From positions 1 to 64,000 of the forward strand of contig NZ_KB899911.1 in the NCBI RefSeq assembly GCF_000378465.1: DNA of 64,000 nt. Direction: 5' to 3'. The position numbers were made by a program, and so were the translations under genes. The number at the start of each line of letters is the position of its first letter. Positions within the stretch are counted from its first letter, which is position 1. The notes beneath the pieces were generated by a model that saw only the letters and a program-made list of their open reading frames with translations, was not told the origin of the DNA and ran no database searches. This document shows positions 1 to 7,778 of the stretch, piece by piece. Source of the DNA: Elioraea tepidiphila DSM 17972 (lineage in GTDB: Bacteria > Pseudomonadota > Alphaproteobacteria > Acetobacterales > Acetobacteraceae).

Positions 1-196
1 GCACGCCAGCCCGCTTGCCGGCATCCACCTCGGCGCGCTTCACCCAATCCAAAAGCGTCCAGGCCGTACAGCCGATCTTGCCCGCGATCGACGTCTCAGC
101 CGCCCATCGCGACGGATGCTCGTGCTCGTGATCCCGCACCATCCGCACCGCGCGCTCGCGGACCTCAGGCGAGAACTTGTTCGTCGTCTTGCTCAT
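1..196 (-). CDS. IS3-family transposase OrfA (N-terminal part)
   Basis: The first 65 residues are visible, beginning [20 protein letters not shown]. This is the standard start of IS3/IS911 OrfA proteins, with the helix-turn-helix that follows ([19 protein letters not shown], then a [10 protein letters not shown] segment). A GGTGGAGG ribosome-binding site lies just ahead of the ATG at 196. OrfA binds the IS ends and is normally joined to the OrfB integrase by programmed frameshifting. The gene is truncated only by the window edge. Its presence next to the dnd genes marks this edge as a mobile or rearranged boundary. Confidence 0.85.
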   Translation of the reverse strand, partial: MSKTTNKFSPEVRERAVRMVRDHEHEHPSRWAAETSIAGKIGCTAWTLLDWVKRAEVDAGKRAGV

Positions 197-249
197 GCAG
201 CCTCCACCCTCTCAGGAGTTGGAGCCTCCGGCAAAACCGGAGCGGTTCA
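1..249 (-). mobile_element. IS3-family insertion sequence, left end (cut by window edge)
   Basis: Read on the minus strand, the element starts at 249 with TGAACCGCTCCGG, a typical IS3-family terminal sequence. It continues through a short leader into an orfA whose reading frame runs off the window at base 1. The boundary is sharp because the first three bases (TGA) act as the stop codon of the interrupted IS1595-type transposase at 250-459. The other end and orfB lie outside, so completeness and the 3-bp target duplication cannot be checked. Confidence 0.8.
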
Positions 250-459
250 CTCGTCGACCTCGACCTCGCCGGCAAAGGGCTGCGCCTCTCGGGTGCGGGC
301 GAAGATGATCTCGCGCAGCTCGCGATGGAACAGGATCGCGCTGTCGCGATGGATGCCGACCAGCTCGGCCGCGACCCGTGCCGGCGTACCGGCCACGAAG
401 TGCTCAAGCAGCCGCTGCTGAACCCCCAACGCCAGACGGCTCCGACGACGCTCAACCAT
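250..459 (-). pseudogene. IS1595-type transposase, N-terminal fragment
   Basis: Seventy codons remain, starting MVERRRSRLALGVQQRLLEH and ending GEVEVDE. The pattern of LLEHFVAGTPARVAAELVG, then FHRELREII, then PFAGEVEVDE matches the start of ISXO2/IS1595-like transposases. In intact proteins this is followed by SYFGG and the rest of the DDE-type catalytic domain. Here the frame ends exactly where the IS3 left end begins (TGA at 247-249), so the gene was broken by that insertion. The remaining part may lie on the far side of the IS3 copy, outside the window. Confidence 0.8.
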
Positions 460-515
460 CTGACCAACCTAGCCTTTCACCGCTTAGCTAGGTCAGCCCC
501 TAAGCCTTTAACCGC
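250..515 (-). mobile_element. IS1595-family element remnant
   Basis: The transposase fragment at 250-459 is preceded by a short leader with GGGGCTGACCTAG near 485-500, which could be part of the terminal inverted repeat. The outer end is placed only roughly because the partner end is not in the window. The remnant lies about 80 bases downstream of the last dnd gene. Confidence 0.4.
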
Positions 516-594
516 CTTCCCGGGCGTGCGGCAAAGGGGAGGGCGACCGCCGGTGCAACGACGCTAGCAGCCCGTTCCGCCAGAACCGGACATG

Positions 595-2136
595 TCAGCG
601 CCAAGCGATCACCCGTCGCGGTACGGGCTCCGCGCCGACCTTCACCCAGGCCTGTCCTTTCTCCAGCGTCACGAGAGTTGCGCCCGGACCAACGATCCGA
701 CGCACGGCCTTTGCATCCGCGTTGGTCCGGAAGGCCACCACCAGCCCCATCTCGTTCAGGAACTCGTCCTCCTCGCCCGAGAAGTCGTCCGGCCCCTGGG
801 AAATCAGTATCACGCAACCGCCCTTCGATCGGCTGAGCCGGATCAGACCGGATAGGCCAGGGAGGCTATTGCCCAGGATGCGACGTGCCTCGTCTATCAC
901 GAACAGCACACGGAGTGCACGGTTACCGGCGGCGTCCGTCGGCGCGTCGGGCTGGCTGTTCAGGTGGCGGTCAAGCGCATCGGTCAAGAGTGTGACCACC
1001 GACACCTTCACCAGATCCGGCAGTTCGGCGGTCAGCCGGATGACCCAGGAGCGGCCGAAGAACTCCGCCGGGACTAGGTCCGGCCGGAAAAGATCGAAGC
1101 GACAGAGATCATCCAGTGTGGTGATGGCGCCGTCTTCGCTCCGGCCCCGCGCGGCATAGACCTGCTTGAGCGCATCCCGCACGTCCGCCAGCCGGCAGGG
1201 CATGTGCGCCCGGAGCGCCTGTTCGGCCGCATCGCCGAGGAGGCCCTTCTGTACGGCGCCGAAGCCTGCGCCCTTGAGCGTCGCCAGGCTGTCGCGCAGC
1301 CGCTGGGCCGCAAGCGTGACGCCTGTGGGCGAGCGGTCGGCGATCGCCAGCACGTCGAGCGGGATGGGCTGATGTGGCGGAGCCAGCACTGTGGCGCCGA
1401 ACGCGCGATCAAGAGCGTTCTTATCGTCCGTCATGTCGCCTTTGAAGTCGAACGCGATCAGTGGGACCGGGGGGTAGTGCTGCCGGATGGCGCGCAGCAT
1501 GAATGTTGCCGTGCGAGTCTTGCCGCTCCCCACACCGCCCATAAAGGCCGCATGTGGACTTCCGCCAGGAGCATTCAGCGGCCACGAAACTTCACTACGC
1601 GTCAGAGCGTCCTGGCTCACTTCGCCGATCGGTAGAACCAGAGGCACTATGCCGACCGTGTCGTTGAGCGCGTTGCCCTCGCCGATCCCCGCTGATCGCT
1701 TTCCTCCCGTCGGGACCGTCGTCTCGGCGATCAGGCGCCACACCTCATCGCTGTTACCATCCGCTTCATCGAGAAGACTGCTCAGCATGACCGCTCCGCG
1801 CGCCCAGTGCGCGCGGACCCAAGCCTGGAACTCCGCGACGTCTTTCGGCGCGCGCCCGGCGTGTTCGATGATCAACGACACCCATGTCGCCGCATCGGTG
1901 CCAGTTCCAAACAGGTTCTGCCCGCGGATGATCATTCCCGCGTCGCCAGAGGGCGCGGCGGGTGCCTCTGGAACGGACAGCGACCGGGCGATGGCAAGCC
2001 GGGCCGGAATGTTGTGGTTGGCGAATCCGAGAGTGTCCTTCAGGCGTCGAAGGCGCCCATCCGTGTCTTCGGTTGCGCGGAAGGACGTGGATGCGATCTG
2101 GTCCAACTGCAACGACGCTGGCTCTTTTGGCGTCAT
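595..2136 (-). CDS. DndE-HerA/FtsK-type ATPase fusion of the DNA phosphorothioation system
   Basis: 513 residues. Residues about 25-125 match DndE, the small DNA-binding protein of the Dnd sulfur-modification system: RLRRLKDTLGF, then HNIPARLAIARSL, then IIRGQNLFG, then VRAHWARGAVML. These follow the family pattern of an N..R.A...SL helix, a G-TL-G element and a final H..RG helix. Residues about 165-513 form a HerA/FtsK-like P-loop ATPase with Walker A GGVGSGKT (200-207), FDFKGDM (229-235) and Walker B LFVIDEAR (411-418). In standard clusters DndE is about 110-130 residues and stands alone. Only 3 bases separate this gene from dndD, so it occupies the dndE slot. The most likely role is DNA loading, translocation or nicking that positions sulfur insertion. 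Calling it a plain HerA helicase would ignore the DndE segment. Confidence 0.82.
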   Translation of the reverse strand: MTPKEPASLQLDQIASTSFRATEDTDGRLRRLKDTLGFANHNIPARLAIARSLSVPEAPAAPSGDAGMIIRGQNLFGTGTDAATWVSLIIEHAGRAPKDVAEFQAWVRAHWARGAVMLSSLLDEADGNSDEVWRLIAETTVPTGGKRSAGIGEGNALNDTVGIVPLVLPIGEVSQDALTRSEVSWPLNAPGGSPHAAFMGGVGSGKTRTATFMLRAIRQHYPPVPLIAFDFKGDMTDDKNALDRAFGATVLAPPHQPIPLDVLAIADRSPTGVTLAAQRLRDSLATLKGAGFGAVQKGLLGDAAEQALRAHMPCRLADVRDALKQVYAARGRSEDGAITTLDDLCRFDLFRPDLVPAEFFGRSWVIRLTAELPDLVKVSVVTLLTDALDRHLNSQPDAPTDAAGNRALRVLFVIDEARRILGNSLPGLSGLIRLSRSKGGCVILISQGPDDFSGEEDEFLNEMGLVVAFRTNADAKAVRRIVGPGATLVTLEKGQAWVKVGAEPVPRRVIAWR

Positions 2137-2139
2137 GAC

Positions 2140-4218
2140 TCAGAACCCCTGCCCCGGGAAGTAGCCGGGAACGAGCACCGAGGATCCGAAACCGCCATCC
2201 ACTCGATGCTCGACGCGGTAGGTGGTCGCAACGCGATCACGGATCGCATCCAGATACGGGCCGACGACCTCCGTGTCGGTCGAGATCAACAGCACCTGTC
2301 CTCGGCGCTGCGCGAGGAAGCGCAGGATGTTGAGGCGGTGTTCTTCGTCCAACCGGCCGAGCGGCGTGTCGATCACGAGGGGGAAGTCGCGCTGGGAAAC
2401 GAATGCGACCGCCGCGAAAAGCGCCTGCGTGAAAACCTGTTTCTCGCCCGCGGATAGATCGAGCTCGCGCAGGTTCTGCCGCGCTTCCCCGAGCAACCGA
2501 ACCTCTCCGTTGTCCGTGATCTCGACCTCGCGAAACTGGTCCTTCTTGTGCGCCATCACGCCAATAGCGCGGGTCATTTCGTCCGCTATCTCTCGGGTCT
2601 GGAGGGGAAGAGCCTCGCGGATCACATCATCCAGCATATCCGCAACCTCCACCGCGCGGCGTGCAAGCCGGGCCGGGCGTTGCGATTGGTCGAGCTGCTC
2701 TGACTGCCGCTTGAGATCAGCGCGCTTCTGCCCGAGCTCGGGTTCCCGAGAGGCGATGAAGGCACGCATTTCTCCTTCCTCGCGACGAAGCGCATTGATC
2801 TGCCCGTTGAGCTCTACGATCCGTGCGCGCTTCTCATCGAGCTGCGGCGCCGCGACCTGCCTTCCTTCGATTTCGGCGGCGATGGTGCGCAACTCGGCCG
2901 CAGCGCGCGACATGTCCGCCAGCAGATCGCAGATGGTTTCTCGGTTTGCGGTACGGCTGCGTTCCAACCTCTCGCGGATTGCCTCGCGCAAGCGGCCCGT
3001 TGCATGGCCATGATGGAAGGACTCAGCAGAGTCGTTCGGTGGGGGTTGCCAAAGACGCTCGAGCCCTCGTCGAACCGCATCGCGAACGCGCTCGTGCTGC
3101 ATCGGGAGCAGAGGAGGCTCGACGCCGGCGAGGTCGGTGCCGATGGCGGCCAGGACTCCTTCGGCGCGACCCTGCGTCTCCATCAGCGCGGCGAGCCATT
3201 GATCGCGCCGGCGTTCGGCGTCGAGCCGCCTCTCGACCATCTCGCGCAACGCATCGCCCGCCATCGCGAAGGGAAGATCGGCCTCGGCCATGGCGAACAA
3301 GTTTTCGATGGCACGCTCTCGCCGCTTCTCCTCAACGTGGCGGCGCGTCTGTAGTTCCTGGAGATCGGCCTGCGTGCCGGCGCCATACCCGGCGAGTTCC
3401 TGAGTCAACGCATCGCGTTCCCCTTCCGCATCGGCAAGCTGCGGCGCCAGCTCCTCGAGCCGCGCCTTCGCGTCGTTGATCGCCTTTTCCAGAGTTTCGC
3501 AGTCTCGTTGCAGCGCCAGGATGCGTTCTCCGGTCACGCCCCTGGCTACTTGTGCGCGTCTGGCGTTGGCGTAGTTGCGCAGGCTGTCCGCCAATCGGCG
3601 GAGCCAGACGAGCCCCAGCAGTCCCTCGATCCCCTCGCGGACCTGCTGGCCCATGTCGCGCTCGGCGTAAGCGGACGCCGCCTCGCCGTCGAACAGGAAG
3701 TACGTGGCCAAGTTCGAGGGCAGGAACTCCTGGGCCACCCAGTCCCGATACCATCCCTCCACGTCCGCTTCCGACCGTGGCGCTTCCACTGGCCGTCGCT
3801 CCAGGCCCCTCAGGATCCGCACATCCTCGGCGCCGCTGCCCCGCAACATGCCGTTCTCGGCGAAGTGCCAGGCGCGGGTGATGGTAATCGGGATCCCTGC
3901 CTCGTTCTCGAAGCCGAGCTCGATACGGCAGTCCAGTTGACCGTTCTTCAGCGCGCGACGGTTCAGCGCCCGGCTCATGAAGTCGCGGAAGTTGAGGGCG
4001 CGACGCTCTTCGTCGGCGGCGAACCCTGCACGGAGGATCAGGCGTATGCCGTCGCGTCCATAGAGCCCAAGGGCGATCGCTTCGAACAGGGTGGTCTTCC
4101 CGAACCCATTCTTGCCCCCGATCAAAATGACGTTCCGGCCGTCCACGGGCTTGGGAAGGTCGATGCGCGTCGTCTCGTACGCCTTGAAGTTGCGGAGGGT
4201 GATGCTGCGCAGGTGCAT
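2140..4218 (-). CDS. dndD: DNA phosphorothioation ATPase DndD
   Basis: 692 residues, in the usual range for DndD. This is an SMC/RecF-like ATPase that supports incorporation of sulfur into the DNA backbone. Walker A GGKNGFGKTT lies at 34-43 and is followed by a DndD-type stretch (LYGRDGIRLIL). A long charged coiled-coil region spans about 190-520. The ABC-type signature is LSAGEKQVF, and Walker B is PLVIDTPLGRLDEEHR near the C-terminus. The ATG overlaps the stop of the small upstream gene (ATGA), so the two are translationally coupled. Codon use and GC look lower and more mixed than in the genes to the right, consistent with lateral transfer. Confidence 0.92.
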   Translation of the reverse strand: MHLRSITLRNFKAYETTRIDLPKPVDGRNVILIGGKNGFGKTTLFEAIALGLYGRDGIRLILRAGFAADEERRALNFRDFMSRALNRRALKNGQLDCRIELGFENEAGIPITITRAWHFAENGMLRGSGAEDVRILRGLERRPVEAPRSEADVEGWYRDWVAQEFLPSNLATYFLFDGEAASAYAERDMGQQVREGIEGLLGLVWLRRLADSLRNYANARRAQVARGVTGERILALQRDCETLEKAINDAKARLEELAPQLADAEGERDALTQELAGYGAGTQADLQELQTRRHVEEKRRERAIENLFAMAEADLPFAMAGDALREMVERRLDAERRRDQWLAALMETQGRAEGVLAAIGTDLAGVEPPLLPMQHERVRDAVRRGLERLWQPPPNDSAESFHHGHATGRLREAIRERLERSRTANRETICDLLADMSRAAAELRTIAAEIEGRQVAAPQLDEKRARIVELNGQINALRREEGEMRAFIASREPELGQKRADLKRQSEQLDQSQRPARLARRAVEVADMLDDVIREALPLQTREIADEMTRAIGVMAHKKDQFREVEITDNGEVRLLGEARQNLRELDLSAGEKQVFTQALFAAVAFVSQRDFPLVIDTPLGRLDEEHRLNILRFLAQRRGQVLLISTDTEVVGPYLDAIRDRVATTYRVEHRVDGGFGSSVLVPGYFPGQGF

Positions 4219-4442
4219 CAGGTGCGCTCCCCGGTCCCATTGACAGGCTCATCGCCGGGGCTGTCCAGGATGTCGTCGAAGGCCTGCCAGAGGCCGGCCC
4301 GCTTTGCCATGGAGTCCTTCTCGATCACTTCATCTACAAGTTGTCGCAGGCTCGCGACCTCGAGGCCAACGCGGCGGCAATGCTTCCGCAGGAGCGACTG
4401 TCCGTCCTTGGAGGCAAACAACGTGACGTACTCGCGCGCCAA
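4218..4442 (-). CDS. Small Dnd-associated protein (74 aa)
   Basis: A 74-residue protein between dndC and dndD with the pattern LLRKHCRRVGL, then LRQLVDEVIEKD, then RAGLWQAFDDILD. It resembles the family annotated as DNA modification system-associated small protein, whose biochemical role is not known to me. The start is a TTG at 4442, chosen because a strong GGGAGGAT site sits 5-6 bases upstream and no ATG is in frame nearby. It begins 27 bases after dndC and overlaps dndD by 4 bases, so it is part of the operon. It could be a scaffold or DNA-recognition helper. Confidence 0.7.
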   Translation of the reverse strand: MAREYVTLFASKDGQSLLRKHCRRVGLEVASLRQLVDEVIEKDSMAKRAGLWQAFDDILDSPGDEPVNGTGERT

Positions 4443-4469
4443 TTTATCCTCCCTGGCAAATGCGTGGTT

Positions 4470-5651
4470 CTAGATGACTGCGTCGGCTGCCCATCCCGCC
4501 GCCTGGGCGGCATCCTCCGCCCAGATCGTCCTGATCCGTGCGATCTCGTCTGCGGTTATCAGCGTCCGCCCTGTGCGGTCCTGAAGCGCGACAAGGCGCG
4601 TGAGGATCTCGCGGCGCGTGTCAAACGTGTAGGGTCCGGGCACGAACACGCCGTCGTCCGTCACCGTGATCCTACCGTTCCGCCGTCGTGCCATGCGTCG
4701 ATTTGGGTCGTTCCGAATCGAAGCAAGCCAGTCACGAAACGCGATCAGCGGGCCGAACTCGCCGAACCCGGACTCGACAAAGCCTTCAAGGCTCCGGTCC
4801 TTTTCCACGACCGTGCAGGTCCAGCATCCGAACCGCGACGACGTGGTGCCGCAGGACGGTACGTCCGTTTTCTGCGTCACGACCGGGCACTCGCCACCAC
4901 CGGCGTCTCGATACAGCTTGATCAGCGCCGCGTGGCTGCCACCCCAAGGCGGTGCCACCGATGCCAAGAACTCCCAGACATCGTCGGTCGAAAGCTCGAC
5001 GATTGGTCGATAGACCATGCACCCAACAAGATCGTTGTGCCGATTGAGCCGGGAGCCGTTGTCGTAGCGGCCCACGCTTCCGGCGCGGGTCGGGCTCTCG
5101 TCTCGCCGCACGCCCAAGAGCAGGATCACCTCGCCGGATGCTGCAGCCTGCGCGCGGATGTAGCGGCTGGTCGGCTGGATCTTCATGCGATCCGTGCACC
5201 AGCGGAACGAACGGTTCGGTGAGGGGTAACCTCGCCCGATCAGGTTCACCCAGAACGTCGCATCTGGGTCCGGCCTCGTCGTGACGATAGTCACTGGTAA
5301 CCGCCAAGCGTCCGCCGCTCTGCGCATCTCGGCCTGTACCGCCGCGATATGCGCCATCACCAGCGGGCTCTCTACCAGAGTGTCATTGGAAACGATATGC
5401 ACCGGTCGTCGTCTGTCGTCTGGTGCAAGGGACAACAGCAGGTCGAACACGAGATGCGCGACAAGCGTACTGTCCTTGCCGCCCGAGAAGCCTACGATCC
5501 ACGGAAACCCGTGCGGCTGGAGATATTCGTCCCGCAACTCGGCCCGAATCGCGGCGATCGCCGCGCCAAGCGCAGTCTCAAGGGGAGGGGGGGACCAAAC
5601 GGACTCGTCACGGATGATTTCTTGGCGCGCTGCGCGCGCTCTGGCAAGCAA
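4470..5651 (-). CDS. dndC: DNA phosphorothioation sulfurtransferase DndC
   Basis: 393 residues. DndC is a PAPS-reductase-like ATP pyrophosphatase carrying a 4Fe-4S cluster that helps activate the DNA phosphate for sulfur replacement. The PP-loop SGGKDS is at 56-61, preceded by PWIVGF as in known DndC. Cluster-ligand candidates are C152 (SFRWCTDRMKI), C255, C267, C276 and C279 (GCWTC). It is shorter than the Streptomyces protein, mainly at the C-terminus. The only available start near the family N-terminus is a TTG at 5651 without a clear ribosome-binding site, so up to about 30 N-terminal residues are uncertain. First gene of the minus-strand dnd operon. No dndA or dndB lies upstream, so sulfur probably comes from a housekeeping cysteine desulfurase. 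Confidence 0.9.
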   Translation of the reverse strand: MLARARAARQEIIRDESVWSPPPLETALGAAIAAIRAELRDEYLQPHGFPWIVGFSGGKDSTLVAHLVFDLLLSLAPDDRRRPVHIVSNDTLVESPLVMAHIAAVQAEMRRAADAWRLPVTIVTTRPDPDATFWVNLIGRGYPSPNRSFRWCTDRMKIQPTSRYIRAQAAASGEVILLLGVRRDESPTRAGSVGRYDNGSRLNRHNDLVGCMVYRPIVELSTDDVWEFLASVAPPWGGSHAALIKLYRDAGGGECPVVTQKTDVPSCGTTSSRFGCWTCTVVEKDRSLEGFVESGFGEFGPLIAFRDWLASIRNDPNRRMARRRNGRITVTDDGVFVPGPYTFDTRREILTRLVALQDRTGRTLITADEIARIRTIWAEDAAQAAGWAADAVI

Positions 5652-5756
5652 TAGTGGGAAAGGGCCGCGCGAAGCTGGCCCTCGGGTCGGCGCAGCGCCG
5701 CCTACCCTTCCCCTCTCCCCCGCACCCCTCTCCCTTCTACCCGCGCAACGGCTGGC

Positions 5757-6731
5757 TCACCCCGCCGTCACGTTGTTCTCGCGGATCACCTGCCGCCACC
5801 GCGCCACCTCGCGGCCCACGAAGTCCTGCATGAAGTTCGGCTCCATGATCGTCCCCTCGAACCCCAGCTCCAGCATCCGCGCGCGCACCTCCTCCAACGC
5901 CAGCACCGCGCGCAACTCCGTGTTCCACCGCTCCACCAAGGCACCCGGCACGCCCGCCGCCGCCGCGAACCCGAACCAGTTCACCGCCGACGCATCCCCC
6001 AACCCCACCTCGCCAAAATGCGGCACATCCGGCAACGCCGCCGACCGCGAAGCCGCACTCACCGCCAGCGGCCGCAACCGCCCCGCCCGGAGATGTCCGA
6101 TCGCCGCCGGCATCGTCTCCATGATCGACGGCACCACATTCGCCAGCACATCGATCAACGCCGGCCCCGCCCCGCGATACGGCACGAAGGTCAGCTCGAT
6201 CCCCGCCACGCGCTGGAACTGCAACCCGATCAGATGCGACGCCGTGCCATTGCCGCCATACGCCATCGCCACATCGCCAGGCTTCGCCTTCGCCGCCGCT
6301 AGGAACTCCTGAAGCGTCCGCGCCGGATGCGACGGATGGACGCAGATCACCATCGGCAGCGACCCGAACAGCCCGACATGGCTGAAATCGTTCTGCGGAT
6401 GATAGGTCACGTTCGGGAACAGCGTCGGGCTCGATCCATGCGGCGCGAAGTTCGTCGTCATCACGATATGCGTATCGCCGCGCGCCCGCGCCAGCAGGTC
6501 GGCCGCGATCGTCCCACCCGCGCCGGCGCGGTTCTCCACCACTATCGGCTGGCCGATCCGCGGGCCGAGATGCTCGGCCAGCAGGCGCGAGAGGATGTCC
6601 GCCGTGCCCGCCGGCGGGAACGGAATGATCCAGCGCACCGGCCGCTCCGGCCAGCCGGCCTGCGCGCGTGCCGGCAACGCCGCCCGAGCGAGTCCCAGCG
6701 CGGCCAGGCCGCGACGCGTCATCGTCGTCAT
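5757..6731 (-). CDS. Bug/TTT-family periplasmic solute-binding protein
   Basis: Tripartite tricarboxylate transporter receptor (Bug family), which captures small carboxylates in the periplasm. The ATG at 6731 gives MTTMTRRGLAALGLARAALP, a signal peptide with a twin-arginine-like pair ending near ARAQA. The mature protein opens WPERPVRWIIPFPPAG and keeps the family elements VVENRAGAGG, YGGNGTASHLIG and FVPYRGAGPAL. About 324 residues, typical for the family. A longer in-frame opening exists upstream but adds only non-signal sequence. No tctA/tctB membrane genes are nearby, as is common for orphan Bug proteins. It is the first gene right of the dnd island. Confidence 0.88.
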   Translation of the reverse strand: MTTMTRRGLAALGLARAALPARAQAGWPERPVRWIIPFPPAGTADILSRLLAEHLGPRIGQPIVVENRAGAGGTIAADLLARARGDTHIVMTTNFAPHGSSPTLFPNVTYHPQNDFSHVGLFGSLPMVICVHPSHPARTLQEFLAAAKAKPGDVAMAYGGNGTASHLIGLQFQRVAGIELTFVPYRGAGPALIDVLANVVPSIMETMPAAIGHLRAGRLRPLAVSAASRSAALPDVPHFGEVGLGDASAVNWFGFAAAAGVPGALVERWNTELRAVLALEEVRARMLELGFEGTIMEPNFMQDFVGREVARWRQVIRENNVTAG

Positions 6732-6819
6732 GCTCCGTGTCTCCCGCACTGTTGGCGCGTCACTGCGCGCTGACGCCACTCTAGTCCGCAGACCCCAGCG
6801 GGCAATCACCGGCGCCGTC

Positions 6820-6855
6820 AAAAAGACCGTGGGGGGACCACGCTGGTCCCCCCAC
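6820..6855 (-). terminator. Rho-independent terminator after the AraC-type regulator
   Basis: GTGGGGGGACCA (6829-6840) pairs perfectly with TGGTCCCCCCAC (6844-6855) across a 3-base loop. Read on the minus strand, the stem is followed by GGTC and five T residues (6824-6820). It lies 12 bases beyond the stop of the regulator gene and before the Bug gene, so it separates the two transcription units. Confidence 0.85.
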
Positions 6856-6866
6856 ACCCCCCTGCG

Positions 6867-7721
6867 CTACCCGCGCAACGGCAGATGCAGCGCCGTGAGC
6901 CACTCCGATGGAGGCAGGTCGCGCGGTTCGTTCAGATACTCCTCGAAGCACGGCCGATCCGCCGGCTCCTCGCCGCTCCGCGGCAGCCACGCGCCATAGA
7001 GCCACCGATACGGCCGCTCCAGCTCCGCATACGGCCCCTTGAACACCAGCACCGCCGCGCGGCACGCCGGAATCTCGGTGATCGTCACCGCGTCGTCGCC
7101 CACGACGTCCGGGCCAACCGCCACGCACGCATCGCTGCGCAGCTTCGCCACAGGCACCGCCGCCGGATCGTCGTGATACACGCCGAACCAGCGCGCACCG
7201 GCCAGCCCGCGCGCCGATGCCCACGCCATCAGCCGGTCGAACACCGCGTCGATCCCCTGGTAGTCGCCGACATGCCGCATCGCCGCCACGCGCACACCCG
7301 CGAACGGGCGGATCGCAACCTCATACATGACATCCTCTCCTTCGGAACGAGTGACACCCGGAAGGACGCCGATGCCGCCCCGCGCCCGATACGTCGCCGG
7401 CGCCACGCCATGCGCCGCGCGGAACGCACGCCCGAACGCCGCGACACCCGAATACCCCGCCCGCCGCGCCACCTGCGGCAACGGCAGCCGCCCGCGCAGC
7501 AGATCGGCCGCCGCGCGCTGCATGCGGATGCGCCGGCGCGTCTCCGCCACGGTCTCGCCCATCATCGCGGTCCAGACGCGGTGGAAGTGGAACGGCGACA
7601 GCGCCGCCGCCTCCGCCAGACGCTCGATCGAGAGCTCCTCGTCAGGTCGCGCCGCCATCAGGCGCAGCGCCCGGCCGAGCCGGTCGGCATAGGATGTCAG
7701 GGTCGCGGAACGAGGCGGCAT
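6867..7721 (-). CDS. AraC-family regulator with GyrI-like ligand domain
   Basis: 284 residues. Residues about 10-115 form the AraC/XylS double helix-turn-helix (LSIERLAEAAALSPFHFHRV, then VARRAGYSGVAAFGRAFR). Residues about 125-284 form a GyrI-like/SbmC effector-binding domain (VRVAAMRHVGDYQGI, then PAAVPVAKLRSDACVAVG). The order HTH-GyrI is that of Rob-like drug-sensing activators, so it probably binds small organic ligands and activates stress or efflux genes. A GGAGGGA site precedes the ATG at 7721. It stands alone between gshB and its own terminator, so its targets are not evident here. Confidence 0.9.
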   Translation of the reverse strand: MPPRSATLTSYADRLGRALRLMAARPDEELSIERLAEAAALSPFHFHRVWTAMMGETVAETRRRIRMQRAAADLLRGRLPLPQVARRAGYSGVAAFGRAFRAAHGVAPATYRARGGIGVLPGVTRSEGEDVMYEVAIRPFAGVRVAAMRHVGDYQGIDAVFDRLMAWASARGLAGARWFGVYHDDPAAVPVAKLRSDACVAVGPDVVGDDAVTITEIPACRAAVLVFKGPYAELERPYRWLYGAWLPRSGEEPADRPCFEEYLNEPRDLPPSEWLTALHLPLRG

Positions 7722-7778
7722 CGGTGTCCCTCCGGTGCCGTCACCCTGCCCTCGGCGATGATGCAGCGCTTGCGGACT

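Noticed and set aside
595-2136. Plain HerA/FtsK DNA translocase
   Set aside because: The N-terminal 100 residues follow the DndE pattern and the gene sits in the dndE slot directly after dndD.
2140-4218. Generic SMC/RecF repair ATPase
   Set aside because: Coupling to dndC and the DndD-type segments after Walker A and around Walker B make the Dnd assignment better.
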